A stretch of 64,000 nucleotides of DNA. Origin: CAWFGS01 sp963815535 (GTDB lineage: Bacteria > Pseudomonadota > Alphaproteobacteria > Sphingomonadales > Sphingomonadaceae). The position numbers and the translations under genes were made by a program. The notes below the pieces were generated by a model. That model was not told the DNA's origin and did not search any database. It saw nothing but the letters and a program-made list of their open reading frames with translations. Shown one piece after another: positions 40,209-50,299 of the stretch (positions within the stretch are counted from its first letter, which is position 1; each line of letters begins with the position of its first letter). Where the stretch lies: positions 310,001 to 374,000 of the forward strand of contig CAWFGS010000001.1 of NCBI GenBank assembly GCA_963815535.1, read 5' to 3'.

Positions 40209-40948
40209 TCACCAGTCGCCCGACGCGCCCATCCATAATGCGATTGCGGCGATCGCGGCGGTTTCGCCGCGCAGGATGCGCGGGCCAAGCGTAATGGCGC
40301 GCGCTTGCGGTAGAGCGAGGATCGCCGCGCGTTCGCAATCGGTGAAACCGCCTTCCGGCCCGGTAATCAGTGCCGCGGGTCCGCAACTCTGCACGAACGC
40401 CTGCGCTGCCGGAGCGCCGCCCGCTTCATCTGCGAAAAACAGTGCGCGGTCGGCGGGCCAGTCGCGCAGCATGGCAATCAGCTTCACCGGTTCGGCCAGT
40501 TCCGGCAATGCGGTGCGCGCGCATTGTTCGGCAGCTTCCGTCGTGATTGCGCGCGCACGGTCGCTGTTGAGCTTGTCGGCCACGCTGCGTTCGCAAATCG
40601 TGGGGGCGATCCGTGCGACGCCCAGTTCGGTCGCTTTTTCCAGAACCAGGTCGAAACGGTCTTTCTTCAAAAGCGCAGGGCACAGCCACAGATCGGGCAC
40701 CGTTCGCGTGGGCGGAGCTTTTCGATGGCATTGGCGACGACCGTGCGTTTGCTCACGACGGCTTCGCAAGCCCACTCGCCGGTTCGATCGTCGCACAGGA
40801 TGATGGTGTCCCCCGTGCTCACACGCATGACGCGGGTGAGGTAGTGCGCCTGGTTGCCGGTGATGGTGATGGGGGCATCGCGCGCGATTGCGTCCGCAAC
40901 GAACAGGCGCGGCGCGCTGCGCGGGGGCCAGGCGGGGGTTGCGGGCAT
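40209..40948 (-). CDS. rsmE: 16S rRNA m3U1498 methyltransferase, frameshifted
   Basis: SPOUT-type methyltransferase. The N-terminal domain has APRLFVADAIARD and NQAHYLTRVMRVSTGD; after a frame change near 40705 come KKDRFDLVLEKATELGV, then ERSVADKLNSDRARAITTEA, ALITGPEGGFTDCE and LGPRILRGETAAIAA, the knot that binds SAM. Start at MPATPAWPPRSAPRL. Co-directional with gshA. Confidence 0.92.
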
Positions 40949-41025
40949 CGGCGACGTATAGGTGACGCGCGGGACGGCGTCACGCGGCTTTCACTGGGAT
41001 GGAGGGGAGGGTAGGGGCGTAGCCG

Positions 41026-41937
41026 ATGAGTTTCGATCTGCCCGACATCGTCCCCGACAGCGAACATCGCGGGCTGATTGCGCGTCTGCCGCAACCCGCG
41101 CGATCTGGCGCAATTGGCGCGGTTCGATCGGCCGATCGGTTGGTGGCTGCTGTTCTGGCCATGCGCCTGGGCGGTGTGGCTGGCGGGGGAGGGGTGGCAG
41201 ATCGCGCTGCTTGCCTGGCTGCTGCTGGGCGCGATCGCGATGCGCGGCGCGGGCTGCGTCTACAACGACATCGTCGATGCCGATCTGGACCGGCAAGTGG
41301 CGCGCACCGCCGCGCGTCCGGTGGCGAGCGGGCGAGTGCGCATGCGGACGGCGTGGGCATGGTTGGCGGCGCTGTGCGGCATCGGCTTGATCGTGCTCCT
41401 GCAACTGCGCTGGCAGGCGCAGGTGGTTGCACTGGCCAGCCTGGCGCTGGTCGCCGCCTATCCGTTCATGAAACGGATCACCCAGTGGCCGCAGGCGTGG
41501 CTGGGCATGGTGTTCAGCTGGGGCGCGCTGGTCGGGCTGGGTCGCCTTGCGCGACGGCAGGTGGGACGTGATGGCGGCGCTGTATGCCGGGTCGATCCTG
41601 TGGGTCATCGGATACGACACGATCTACGCCCTGCAGGACCGCGAGGATGACGCGCTGGTCGGCATCCGGTCCAGCGCGCTTGCGCATGGGGGCCCATGTG
41701 ACGGGCGGCGTGGCGGCGCTTTATACCGGCGCGGCGGCGTGCTGGGCGGGTGCGTTCTATCTGCTGCGGCAGGATGGGTTCGCGGTGCTGGCCATCTTGC
41801 CGGCCGCGCTGCATCTGATGTGGCAGGTCGGCACGCTGGATCCCGACGATCCCGACAATCCGCTGGAACGGTTTCGGTCCAATCGCTGGACCGGGGCGCT
41901 GGTCGCGGCGGCGTGTTATGTCGTCGGCAACGCCTGA
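41026..41937 (+). CDS. ubiA: 4-hydroxybenzoate polyprenyltransferase, frameshifted
   Basis: Membrane prenyltransferase of ubiquinone synthesis. LARFDRPIGWWLLFWPCAWA, the first Asp motif GCVYNDIVDADLDRQVARTA, and the second YALQDREDDALVGIRSSA are all visible. Frames change near 41095, 41540 and 41690. A strong GGAGGGGAGGG ribosome-binding region precedes the ATG. Divergent from rsmE. Confidence 0.92.
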
Positions 41938-41946
41938 CCGTAATCC

Positions 41947-42474
41947 CTAACTTTCGGGGCCGAGTTCGGGATCGAGATCGCGCGGGCGAGCAAAATGGAT
42001 CAGCGCGCCGCATTCCTTCTCCAGCGCCGCCCAACTGTCGATATCCAGTTCGAACATGGCGAAGGTCGCGGTGGGAAACTTAACCGATGCCTCGTCGAAC
42101 AGGGCGTTTTCGCGAGTCGGCGATACCAGCTGGAACAGCATGTCCTGCAACCCCGGATTGTGTGCCGCGACCATTACGTTTCCAACGCCCGCGTCCAATT
42201 CGCGCAGCACGTCCATCAGCGTTTCCGCCGCGCCCAGATACAGCCGTCGATCGAATTGCGGTTCCAGTTCCGGCACGGCGCAATCGAGCGTGCGCTGAAC
42301 CCGTTCCGCAGGGCTTGCAATCAGCCGATCCCAGGTCACGCCGCGTTCGCGAATATGCGCCCCGATCAATGTGGCCCCCCGCCGGCCCCGATCGTTCAGC
42401 CCACGGTCGAAATCGCGCGTCGCCAGATCGTCCCAATCGGATTTCGCGTGGCGCAGCAGGCCGAGGGTTTTCAT
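41947..42474 (-). CDS. SixA-type phosphohistidine phosphatase
   Basis: Intact, 175 residues. Histidine phosphatase superfamily: LGLLRHAKSDWDD carries the RH(A) catalytic motif, DRLIASPAERVQRTLD the second Arg, and NVMVAAHNPGLQDML the second His. SixA acts on phospho-His proteins; some relatives have other phosphate substrates. Start MKTLGLLRHAKS at 42474; upstream residues in the open frame have no family similarity. Ends 10 bp from the convergent ubiA stop. Confidence 0.88.
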   Translation of the reverse strand: MKTLGLLRHAKSDWDDLATRDFDRGLNDRGRRGATLIGAHIRERGVTWDRLIASPAERVQRTLDCAVPELEPQFDRRLYLGAAETLMDVLRELDAGVGNVMVAAHNPGLQDMLFQLVSPTRENALFDEASVKFPTATFAMFELDIDSWAALEKECGALIHFARPRDLDPELGPES

Positions 42475-42484
42475 ATCGAAGCGC

Positions 42485-45253
42485 TCACAATGTCGGCATG
42501 GGGTGGCTCGCCTGCTTCTCTCCACCCGCCGCCACGCGTTGTAAAGCGTCTTCCAACGTCACCCGTTCCACCGGCGTTCCGGGCGGGAACGCGTCGAGCA
42601 ACCGGCTGGGGAACGCGGCGGACAGGACCACGAAATGCCCGGTATCGCTGCGGCTGCGGATCAGCCGACCGAATGCCTGGGCGATGCGGGCGCGGATGAT
42701 GCGTGTCGTCATAGGCGGACCCGCCATTCGCCGCACGGCGCGCACGGTGCAGGATGCTGGGCTTGGGCCAGGGCACGGCCTCCATCACCACGCAGCGAAG
42801 CGATCGGCCCGGCACGTCCACCCCATCGCGCAGGGCATCGGTGCCCAGCAGGCTGGCGGCGGGATCGTCGCGGAAGATATCGACCAGAGTGCCGGTGTCG
42901 ATGGGATCGACATGCTGCGCGAACAGCGGCAATCCTTCGCGCGCCAGCCGGTCGGCGATCCGGCCATGCACCGCGCGCAGGCGGCGGATCGCGGTAAACA
43001 GGCCCAGCACCCCGCCGCCCGCCGCCTCTATCAACCGCGCATAGGCGCCCGCCAGCGCCGGAATGTCGCCGCGTTTGATATCGGTCACGATCAGCACGCG
43101 GGCATTGGCGGCGTAATCGAACGGGCTGGCGGCTTGCGCGGTGGCAGGCACGACCGGCACATGCGGTGCGCCGCTGCGCGCGACGGCGCTGTCCCAATCT
43201 TCCCCGTCCAGCAGGGTGGCGGATGTCAGCATGACGCCGTGCGAAGGTTCCAGCACGATCTTGGCGAACGGTTTCATCGGATCGAGCCAGCGGCGATGAA
43301 TGCCGACATCGTATTCGCGCGCTTCCGCCCGATCGACGGCCAGCCAATCGACGAATTCCGGGTCCGCCAGATTGTCGCCGTCCTGCCCGCCCATCCGATC
43401 GAGCAGGGCTTCCCATGCCGCCAGCGTATCGATGCGCCAGCGAATGGAAAACCGCGCCCCGTCGATACGCGCACGGCCCGGCGCGTCCAGCCAGTCCGGC
43501 GCGTCTTCCAGCACCGCTTCCAGCCGGACGGCCAGTTTCAGCAGCGGCACACGGATCGCGCACAAGGCAGCTTGCGCCGCGCCCGCCAGTTCCACGAAAT
43601 TGCCGTCGAGATGCGCCGCCTCCGTCTCGATGGCATAGCCTGCATCCTGCCCGCTTTCGTCGCGCGCGTAGGTCACCGCCCGCACCGCGCCCAGCAGGCG
43701 TTCGATCGGGCCGAACGGTTCGCCTTCGTTCAGGCGTTGCAGCCAGCCATCGACTGGCAGGACTTCGGCAGCGCGAATGGCGGCATCTACCGCCTCGCCG
43801 CCGCCTTCGTCATAGGATGATACGTCCGCCAGCCGCGCTGCCAGGCCGCGCCGTCGGCCGCGGTTCTTGCGTTCCGGCCCGATGATCCAGCGCCGCAGTT
43901 CGATCGCTTCGCTGCCCGAAAGGGTCGCGGCAAAAGTGCTGTCGGCGGCGTCGAAGACATGATGCCCCTCGTCGAAGATCAGCCGCGTCGGGCGTTGGGC
44001 GTGATCGCGTCCTCTCGCTGCATTGACCATTACCAGCGCATGGTTGGCGATGACGAGATCGGCCTGCGCGCTGGCCCGTGCGCTGCGTTCGATGAAGCAT
44101 TTGCGGTAATGCGGACAGCCGGCATAGACGCATTCGCCGCGCTGGTCGGTCAGGGCCGCGATACCGCGCCGCCGGAACAATGTGCCGAGCCAGCCGGGCA
44201 GATCGCCGCCGATCATGTCGCCATCGCGCGAAAACGCCGCCCAGCGCGCGACCAGATGCGCCAGCACGGCGGGCCGCCCGGTGAAGCCGCCCTGCAACGC
44301 ATCTTCCAGATTGAGCAGGCACAGGTAATTTTCCCGCCCCTTGCGGACCACCACCGGCTGCGTGCCGTCGGCTCGCCGTTCCGGCCAGGCGCGTTTGCTT
44401 TCGGCGCGAAGCTGGCGTTGCAGGTTCTTCGTAAAGGTCGATACCCACACCGTACCGCCCGATCGTGCGGCCCATTCCGACGCGGGCGCAAGATAGCCCA
44501 GCGTCTTGCCGATGCCCGGTTCCGGCCTGCGCCAACAGCATGTGCGGTTCGCCGCTGCGCGCCGCGCGGGGCGAACATGCCGCGCCGCTTCCGACAGCGT
44601 ATGCGCGCTGGCCATCGCGCCGTTCCGCATTCGCGCCGGTCAGTTCGTCCAGCCGGTCCGTCACCGCATCGGGCGGCAGGACGACCTGCTTCGGGCTGCG
44701 GGCGTTCGGCGGTTTCGGACCATTCGGGCAGTTTGGAAAACAGCCATTTTTCCGCGCGCTGCGGCTTCGCGATATGGGGCGACACCACTTGCGCCCACGG
44801 CCAGCGCAACCGGGTCAGCGATTGCAATGCGGACCATGCCCCATCGCGCTGCGCCCAGTCCGCCGCTTCGCATCGTTCCAGCAGGATGCCGGCGGCGCGT
44901 TGCAGCAATTCGGGCACATCGGCATCGCCGGCGGGTTCGGGCAGACCGACCGCATCGGCCAGCCCCTTGGGCGTCGGCACGCAGAATTGCGCGGGATGGA
45001 TGAAAGCGAACAGTTCGAGCAAGTCGAGACCGCTGAGATCGGGGTAGCCCAAACGCGTGGCGACCAACGGCGCGTTCAGCATCAGCAACGGCGTGTCGGC
45101 GGCCGCCATGACCGCTTCCCCCTTCGCCAACCCTTGCGTCGCGCCGGTCGCGCTACGCAGCCAAGTGCCCGCATGGCTGGCGTGAATGGCCGGGAGGGGG
45201 ACGGGATGCGCCACGCCGTGCGATATGCGAAGCGGGGAACGAAAAGTAAACAT
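42485..45253 (-). CDS. DinG/XPD-like ATP-dependent DNA helicase, frameshifted
   Basis: Large SF2 Fe-S helicase. An N-terminal domain (LPAIHASHAGTWLRSATGAT, TPLLMLNAPLVATRLGYPDL) without known activity precedes the helicase core: GKTLGYLAPASEWA (motif I), the Cys-rich ECVYAGCPHYRKCFIERSAR cluster region, motif II RLIFDEGHHVFDAAD, GVMLTSATLLDGEDW and the C-terminal QAFGRLIRSRSDTGHFVVL. Frames change near 44690, 44560 and 42720. Start uncertain: ATG 45253 or GTG 45214. Confidence 0.85.
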
Positions 45254-45550
45254 CGCGTGCATGCCGCGATGCCGGTTTCCTACATCACGGCGGCGACGTA
45301 ACCTGCGCGTCATGTCCCGATCCGCTGCCAGAACCAACGCCCGAACCCGATCCGCGAACGTCGATCCGGCGGGAATGCGTGGCCAATCGCTAAAGTCACA
45401 CACTGTGGCGCGAAGTGGCATGCAACCCGCTGTTCTGCATAGACTAACAGGGATCGTAATGTTTCATCAAAACAGGGTGTATTCGGTCCATGACGGACAG
45501 CGCTTGCCTTCGCACTTGCAACATATCGTTGCATCCGCAATGCGTTGCCC
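45254..45550. other. Divergent spacer between the helicase gene and lysS
   Basis: About 300 bp with no convincing gene; the promoters of both flanking genes must lie here. The lysS start CCATGACCGACAGCAC has a near copy 63 bp upstream, CCATGACGGACAGCGC at 45488-45503, which could be an ancient local duplication or coincidence. No terminator or riboswitch-like fold is evident. Confidence 0.5.
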
Positions 45551-47167
45551 ATGACCGACAGCACTCTTCGCGAAGCCGCAGCGCAATCCAAGGCATGGCC
45601 TTTCATGGAGGCGCAACGGCTTGCGAAACGGATCAAGGATGGCAAGCCCGGCGGCGCGCCCGTAATGTTCGAAACGGGATATGGCCCATCCGGCCTGCCG
45701 CATATCGGCACGTTTCAGGAAGTGCTGCGAACCACTTTCGTCCGCCGCGCTTACGAAGCGTTGACGGGGCAACCGACCAGGCTGGTCTGTTTCAGCGACG
45801 ATATGGACGGCTTGCGTAAAGTGCCCGACAATCTGCCGAACCAGGCGATGCTGGCGGACCATCTGAACCAGCCGCTGTGCCGTATTCCCGATCCGTTCGA
45901 CAAATATGACAGCTTCGCCGCGCACAACAACGCAATGCTGCGCGCTTTCCTCGACCGGTTCGGTTTCGATTACGAATTCGTCGCGTCGTCCGACCGGTAT
46001 CAGTCGGGGGCGTTCGATGACGCCTTGCGAAACGTACTGGCGCATAATCAGGCGATTCTCGACATCATGCTGCCGACCCTGCGCGCGGAACGGGCTGCGA
46101 CCTACTCGCCGATCATGCCGATCAGCCCGACGACGGGCGCGGTGCTTCAGGTTCCGGTGGAAGTGATCGATCCGGCGGCGGGCACGATCCGCTTCACCGA
46201 CGAAGATGGTTCCATCGTCGAGCAATCCGCATTGGGCGGGCAGGCGAAACTGCAATGGAAAGTCGATTTCGCCATGCGCTGGGTGGCACAGGGCGTCGAT
46301 TACGAGATGTACGGGAAGGATCTGACCGATACCGGCGTCCAGTCGGGGAAAATTGCGAAAGTGCTGGGCGGTCGCAAGCCGGACGGCCTGATCTACGAAT
46401 TGTTCCTCGACGCCAATGGGGAGAAGATTTCGAAGTCCAAGGGCAACGGCCTGACGATCGAGGAGTGGCTCGATTACGGCAGCCCGGAATCGCTGGGGCA
46501 TTACATCTTCCCCAATCCGAAAAGCGCGAAGCAGTTGCATGTCGGCGTCATCCCGCGCGCGGTGGACGAATATTGGCAGTTCCGCGAACGGCTGGCGGAT
46601 CAGCCGCTCGACAAACAGCTCGGCAATCCCGCTTGGCATCTGCTGCGCGCGAATGGCGGGACTTCGGGGGCGGAAGCACCGGGGGCCGGCGATACATTGC
46701 CCGTAACTTACGGCCTGCTGCTGAACCTCGTGGGCGTGTTGGGGGCAGAGGCAAGCCGCGATCAGGTCTGGTCCTACCTCGCCAATTACATCGACGATGC
46801 CGACCCGGCGCGGCATCCGGCGCTGGACCGGCTGGTGACGAGCGCGCTCAATTACAATCGCGACTTCATCGCGCCCACGCTGACCCGGCGCGCGCCCAGC
46901 GAAACCGAGGCGGCGGCCCTGCGCGCGCTCGATGGCGAACTTGCGGGCGCCGGTGACGGTATGGCGGCAGAGGATTTGCAGACGGCAGTCTATACGATCG
47001 GGAAGCGTGAGGAGTTCGGCTTCGCATCCCTGCGCGACTGGTTCGCCGCGCTCTATCAAATCCTGCTCGGTTCCGATCAGGGTCCGCGCATGGGTAGCTT
47101 TATCGCACTGTATGGAATAGACAATACGCGCAAATTGATCGCGGATGCCTTGGCGAAGCGCGGCTGA
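45551..47167 (+). CDS. lysS: Lysyl-tRNA synthetase, class I
   Basis: Intact, 538 residues. Class I (archaeal-type) LysRS, unrelated to the class II enzyme of most bacteria but usual in alphaproteobacteria. HIGH-like motif GLPHIGTF (residues 49-56) and KMSKS-like KISKSKG near residue 292 are present; FETGYGPSGLPHIGTFQEVL and VDFAMRWVAQGVDYEMYGKD are family signatures. Start at MTDSTLREAA. Confidence 0.95.
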   Translation: MTDSTLREAAAQSKAWPFMEAQRLAKRIKDGKPGGAPVMFETGYGPSGLPHIGTFQEVLRTTFVRRAYEALTGQPTRLVCFSDDMDGLRKVPDNLPNQAMLADHLNQPLCRIPDPFDKYDSFAAHNNAMLRAFLDRFGFDYEFVASSDRYQSGAFDDALRNVLAHNQAILDIMLPTLRAERAATYSPIMPISPTTGAVLQVPVEVIDPAAGTIRFTDEDGSIVEQSALGGQAKLQWKVDFAMRWVAQGVDYEMYGKDLTDTGVQSGKIAKVLGGRKPDGLIYELFLDANGEKISKSKGNGLTIEEWLDYGSPESLGHYIFPNPKSAKQLHVGVIPRAVDEYWQFRERLADQPLDKQLGNPAWHLLRANGGTSGAEAPGAGDTLPVTYGLLLNLVGVLGAEASRDQVWSYLANYIDDADPARHPALDRLVTSALNYNRDFIAPTLTRRAPSETEAAALRALDGELAGAGDGMAAEDLQTAVYTIGKREEFGFASLRDWFAALYQILLGSDQGPRMGSFIALYGIDNTRKLIADALAKRG

Positions 47168-47180
47168 GGGGAGAGCCACG

Positions 47181-48305
47181 ATGGGCGATAAGTCGGAAAA
47201 AGACGTTCCTGAAAAACTGGACGAAAGCGTTCAGGCGCATCGGGCGTTGGACCAGCGTAAATTCGACAATGACAGCAACGAAGCGCCGGACGATATGCGT
47301 ATCGCGGCCGACAAGCTGTTTCTTCAGGCAACGGAACAGACGCGGATGGCGCTGTGTATCAGCGATCCGTTTCAGGACGACATGCCGATTACCTACGTCA
47401 ATCAGGCTTTCGTCGAACTGACCGGTTATGACCGCGAAGATGTATTGGGAAGAAATTGCCGCTTCCTTCAGGGCGAGAAGACTTCGCCCGAAGCCAAGGC
47501 CAAGATACGCGCGGCGATCGAAGCGCGCGAAGTCGTCGTTGTCGATATCCTGAATTATCACAAGGACGGCACGCCGTTCTGGAATGCATTGCATGTCGGC
47601 CCGATCTTCGACCGCGACGGCGAATTGTCCTATTTCTACGGTTCGCAATGGGACATCACCGATTTGCTGACGGAGCGGGACAAGCGGCTGGCGCAACAGC
47701 GGATCGTGGACGAATTGCGGCATCGCACGAACAATCTGTTCGGTGTTCTGACGGCAATCGTCCGGCTGTCGGCACGGGGCGAAACCGATGCACAGGTGCT
47801 ATCGAAGAAAATCTCGTCGCGGTTGGATGCGCTGGCCGCTGCCCATCGGGTATCCTTGCAGGACGATGGCGTTGCCAACGGCGAAACCGATCTGCGGACT
47901 CTGGTCGAAGAGGTGATTAGGCCGTATCGCACGAACCGCCCCAAACGCTTCGAAATTGCAGGCGACGCCGCCGAACTTGCGCGCGATATGGTTACGCCGA
48001 TGGGACTGACCCTGCATGAACTTGCGACCAATGCCCTGAAATACGGTTCGCTCAGTCACCCACACGGCCAAGTCGCCATCGGATGGCAGGACGATGAAGG
48101 TGGCCTGATGTTGCGCTGGACCGAAACCGGCGGGCCATCGCTTGCCGATATAGACGGTTCGGCATCACGCAAGGGCGGCGGAAACGGCTCGCGCCTGATC
48201 GACGGGGTGCTGGGCAGTGTGGGCGGTTCCATCGAGACCGACTTTGCTGATGACGGGTTCAGGGCGACGATCCGAATACCGGTTACGGAACCATCGACCA
48301 ATTAG
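47181..48305 (+). CDS. LOV-domain HWE-family sensor histidine kinase
   Basis: Intact, 374 residues, cytoplasmic (no membrane segment). A LOV blue-light domain spans about residues 42-160: the flavin-adduct motif GRNCRFLQG has Cys93, FMN contacts are in NYHKDGTPFWNAL, and the C-terminal strand YFYGSQWDIT has the signalling Gln156. The kinase part is HWE type: phospho-acceptor His181 in ELRHRTNNLFGVLTA, N-box GLTLHELATNALKYGSL, and the W-E pair in RWTETGGP. Layout matches the LOV-HK of Erythrobacter litoralis. Good GAGGGGAGAG site. Partner response regulator not in the window. Confidence 0.93.
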   Translation: MGDKSEKDVPEKLDESVQAHRALDQRKFDNDSNEAPDDMRIAADKLFLQATEQTRMALCISDPFQDDMPITYVNQAFVELTGYDREDVLGRNCRFLQGEKTSPEAKAKIRAAIEAREVVVVDILNYHKDGTPFWNALHVGPIFDRDGELSYFYGSQWDITDLLTERDKRLAQQRIVDELRHRTNNLFGVLTAIVRLSARGETDAQVLSKKISSRLDALAAAHRVSLQDDGVANGETDLRTLVEEVIRPYRTNRPKRFEIAGDAAELARDMVTPMGLTLHELATNALKYGSLSHPHGQVAIGWQDDEGGLMLRWTETGGPSLADIDGSASRKGGGNGSRLIDGVLGSVGGSIETDFADDGFRATIRIPVTEPSTN

Positions 48306-48970
48306 TTCCATTTACGCGTGCGATACCACTTCGTAATTACATATTTGGACCCTTTGACGACCGGCGTTCCGGCATGCATCATGTCGATGTTGGGCGTGCC
48401 GTCGGGCTTCGCATTGTTCCACACCAGCAGCACGCCGGGCTTGGGCGTGATGTCGATGCCGATATGAGTGAAGTCGGTCGCGCCGCCTTCTTCCACAGTG
48501 TTGAGGAACGCCATCGCCGTCCAGCTGCGTTGCCCGCCGCGTTTGCGTTCCAGCTGCCAATACGCCTCGTCGGTGTAGAACCAATCATTGTGGGGCTTGA
48601 ACTCCTGGCCCTTGAAATAACGCTGCCCCTGAATTGCTTCGCCCATATCGGGCTTCATGCCCAACAGATCGTCGATCCGGCGGGAAATGCCCATGATGAA
48701 AGGATCGTCGGGATCGAAATTGCCGGAATAGGATGTGCGGAACGCCTCCTGATAGGCGACTTCGTGCAGCTCGCTGGGGGTGGCGATCGCATCCGTCATG
48801 GCAACCAGCCGGTCGCATTCGGACTGGGTCAGGAAATCCCCGAACGCGTATAGCTCACCCAGATCGGTGTCGATGCGGTAGGCGGCCGGATCGCCCGCCA
48901 GCCTGGTTCGTACGGCTTTACCGACCCGTTTCAGGGCGTCTCGATCGGGCGTGACTTCGGGTGGATGCAT
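48302..48970 (-). CDS. 2-oxoglutarate/Fe(II) prolyl-4-hydroxylase-like oxygenase
   Basis: Intact, 222 residues. Double-stranded beta-helix dioxygenase: HxD iron motif FKPHNDWF (His127, Asp129), distal His in MMHAGTPVVKGSKYVITKW (His199) with Lys209 to bind 2-oxoglutarate. FLNTVEEGGATDF is typical of the P4Hc family. Substrate unknown; could be a protein prolyl residue or a small molecule. Its stop overlaps the end of the convergent LOV kinase gene by 4 bp. Confidence 0.85.
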   Translation of the reverse strand: MHPPEVTPDRDALKRVGKAVRTRLAGDPAAYRIDTDLGELYAFGDFLTQSECDRLVAMTDAIATPSELHEVAYQEAFRTSYSGNFDPDDPFIMGISRRIDDLLGMKPDMGEAIQGQRYFKGQEFKPHNDWFYTDEAYWQLERKRGGQRSWTAMAFLNTVEEGGATDFTHIGIDITPKPGVLLVWNNAKPDGTPNIDMMHAGTPVVKGSKYVITKWYRTRKWN

Positions 48971-49006
48971 CGGTTCGGATTATAGCGGGGCAGGGTGCCG
49001 GGCAAT

Positions 49007-49036
49007 AAAAAACCCCGCCGGCGCGAACCGGCGGGG
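49007..49036 (-). terminator. Terminator after the Arg-rich RcnB-like gene
   Basis: Perfect 9-bp GC stem CCCCGCCGG/CCGGCGGGG (49013-49021 and 49028-49036) with a six-base loop. On the minus strand it is followed by TTTTTTATT, a canonical terminator 23 bp after the RcnB-like stop. Confidence 0.92.
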
Positions 49037-49058
49037 CTGTTTATCGGTTGGCCGGGCC

Positions 49059-50114
49059 TTACCAGAAGAAATTATGGATGACGTCGGCCACTTGCCCGTC
49101 ATAGATGTTCACCAGCAGCACATCGTCGTAATAACGAACCCAGCGATAGGGGCCGTACACCTGGGGCAGGCGATAACGATAGGGATCGTTGATCCAGTAC
49201 CGACTGGAATAGAACCCGCTGCCCAGCGTCAGCCCGATGCTGAACCGGTTGTAACGGTGACCCCGGAACGGCGCATAATAACGGCCGAGCTGGAAGATGC
49301 TGCGGTTCGAACGGCGATAGGAATTCCAGTTGTACCGCTGGTTGCGACGCCAGTCGTTCCGGTTCCAGCGGTTGTAATTACGATACCGCCGACCGTCGTA
49401 ATATCGGGCCTGACGCGCATTTCGGCGGTCCCGGCGATAGTCGCTGCGCTGCCCGTTGCGATAGCCATTGCGATAGGCACGGTTACGGTCGCGATTGGTG
49501 TAGGTTCTGTTGCGGCGTGTGTCCGCCCGCCGGTCCGCCCGGCGATCGCGGCGCACATCGCGCCTGGCGTCGGAACGGCGATCTGCGCGACGATCACGGC
49601 GTGCGTCGCGACGCGCATCCTGGCGGCGTTCCGCTCGACGATCGGACCGCCGGTCAGCACGCTGTTCGCTGCGACGGTCACTGCGACGTTCGCTACGGCG
49701 ATCGGAACGACGTTCGGATCGGTTCTGACGCTGCTGCGCCGCCTGGCGCGCCTCGCGCACTTCGCGATATTGGAAGTTGCGATCCCCGCGATTGGCGGAG
49801 CCACTATTGTCGCGCCGGTCGTTTCGCATATTGGCCCGTTCGGCGCGACGTTCCGCACGCTGTTCACGGTTTCGCGTACGATTTGCGTCGTTGGAACGGC
49901 GATTCTGCCGTGCCTCGCCACGCTGACTGTTCTGGCGCCGGTTCTGCCGCGCTTCCCGGCGCTGCCCGCGTTCGCCGTTGTTGCGGAACTGCGGCCGCTC
50001 GCGCTGTTCGGCGGCGGCATCTGCAGCGGACGCCGGGGCTGGGGCGACGGTAAAGGCCAATGCGGCGGCCAGCGCCGACAAGCCTGTGGTTTTCATCAAT
50101 TCGGTAATCGGCAT
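49059..50114 (-). CDS. Arg-rich exported protein with C-terminal RcnB-like domain
   Basis: Intact, 351 residues. Signal peptide ending TVAPAPASA-ADAAAE, then some 150 residues dominated by Arg with Asp, Ser, Glu and Ala, including near-tandem units such as RRSDRRSERRSDRRSEQRA. The C-terminal YRLPQVYGPYRWVRYYDDVL and VNIYDGQVADVIHNFFW match the RcnB (nickel/cobalt regulator) domain. Location periplasmic. The long basic tract could bind nucleic acid, LPS or acidic polymers. Start MPITELMKT at 50114 follows GGGAGAG; a second ATG is at 50096. Confidence 0.8.
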   Translation of the reverse strand: MPITELMKTTGLSALAAALAFTVAPAPASAADAAAEQRERPQFRNNGERGQRREARQNRRQNSQRGEARQNRRSNDANRTRNREQRAERRAERANMRNDRRDNSGSANRGDRNFQYREVREARQAAQQRQNRSERRSDRRSERRSDRRSEQRADRRSDRRAERRQDARRDARRDRRADRRSDARRDVRRDRRADRRADTRRNRTYTNRDRNRAYRNGYRNGQRSDYRRDRRNARQARYYDGRRYRNYNRWNRNDWRRNQRYNWNSYRRSNRSIFQLGRYYAPFRGHRYNRFSIGLTLGSGFYSSRYWINDPYRYRLPQVYGPYRWVRYYDDVLLVNIYDGQVADVIHNFFW

Positions 50115-50299
50115 AGCCGCTCTCCCTCCCATTGCCGCTGAAGTCCCTTGCGGCGTCGTTCTGATGAATTGAGGTATAGGAGAGGCGGTCTGACCTGTTT
50201 GTGAATAATTCGTTTAGGCTCCCGTTCATGTTAAGGTGTCATTTGATGAACGCCAATCGCACCCTTGCCATCGCGCGCAAAAGTGGTGAAGCGGGCGGA

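Noticed and set aside
42087..43820. A 577-codon plus-strand open frame opposite the helicase gene
   Set aside because: Opposite strand of a well-supported helicase, no domain, GC-rich codon shadow.
45488..45566. Near-duplicate of the lysS start region 63 bp upstream
   Set aside because: Only 14 of 16 bases match and the upstream copy opens no useful frame; likely coincidence.
49505..49760. Repeats that could suggest a CRISPR array
   Set aside because: The units are short, contiguous and coding, with no spacers of constant length and no cas genes nearby.
48951..50141. A 396-codon plus-strand frame of Ala/Val/Thr/Ile repeats
   Set aside because: It is the complement of the Arg-rich repeat region; the minus-strand gene has a signal peptide, a domain and a terminator.
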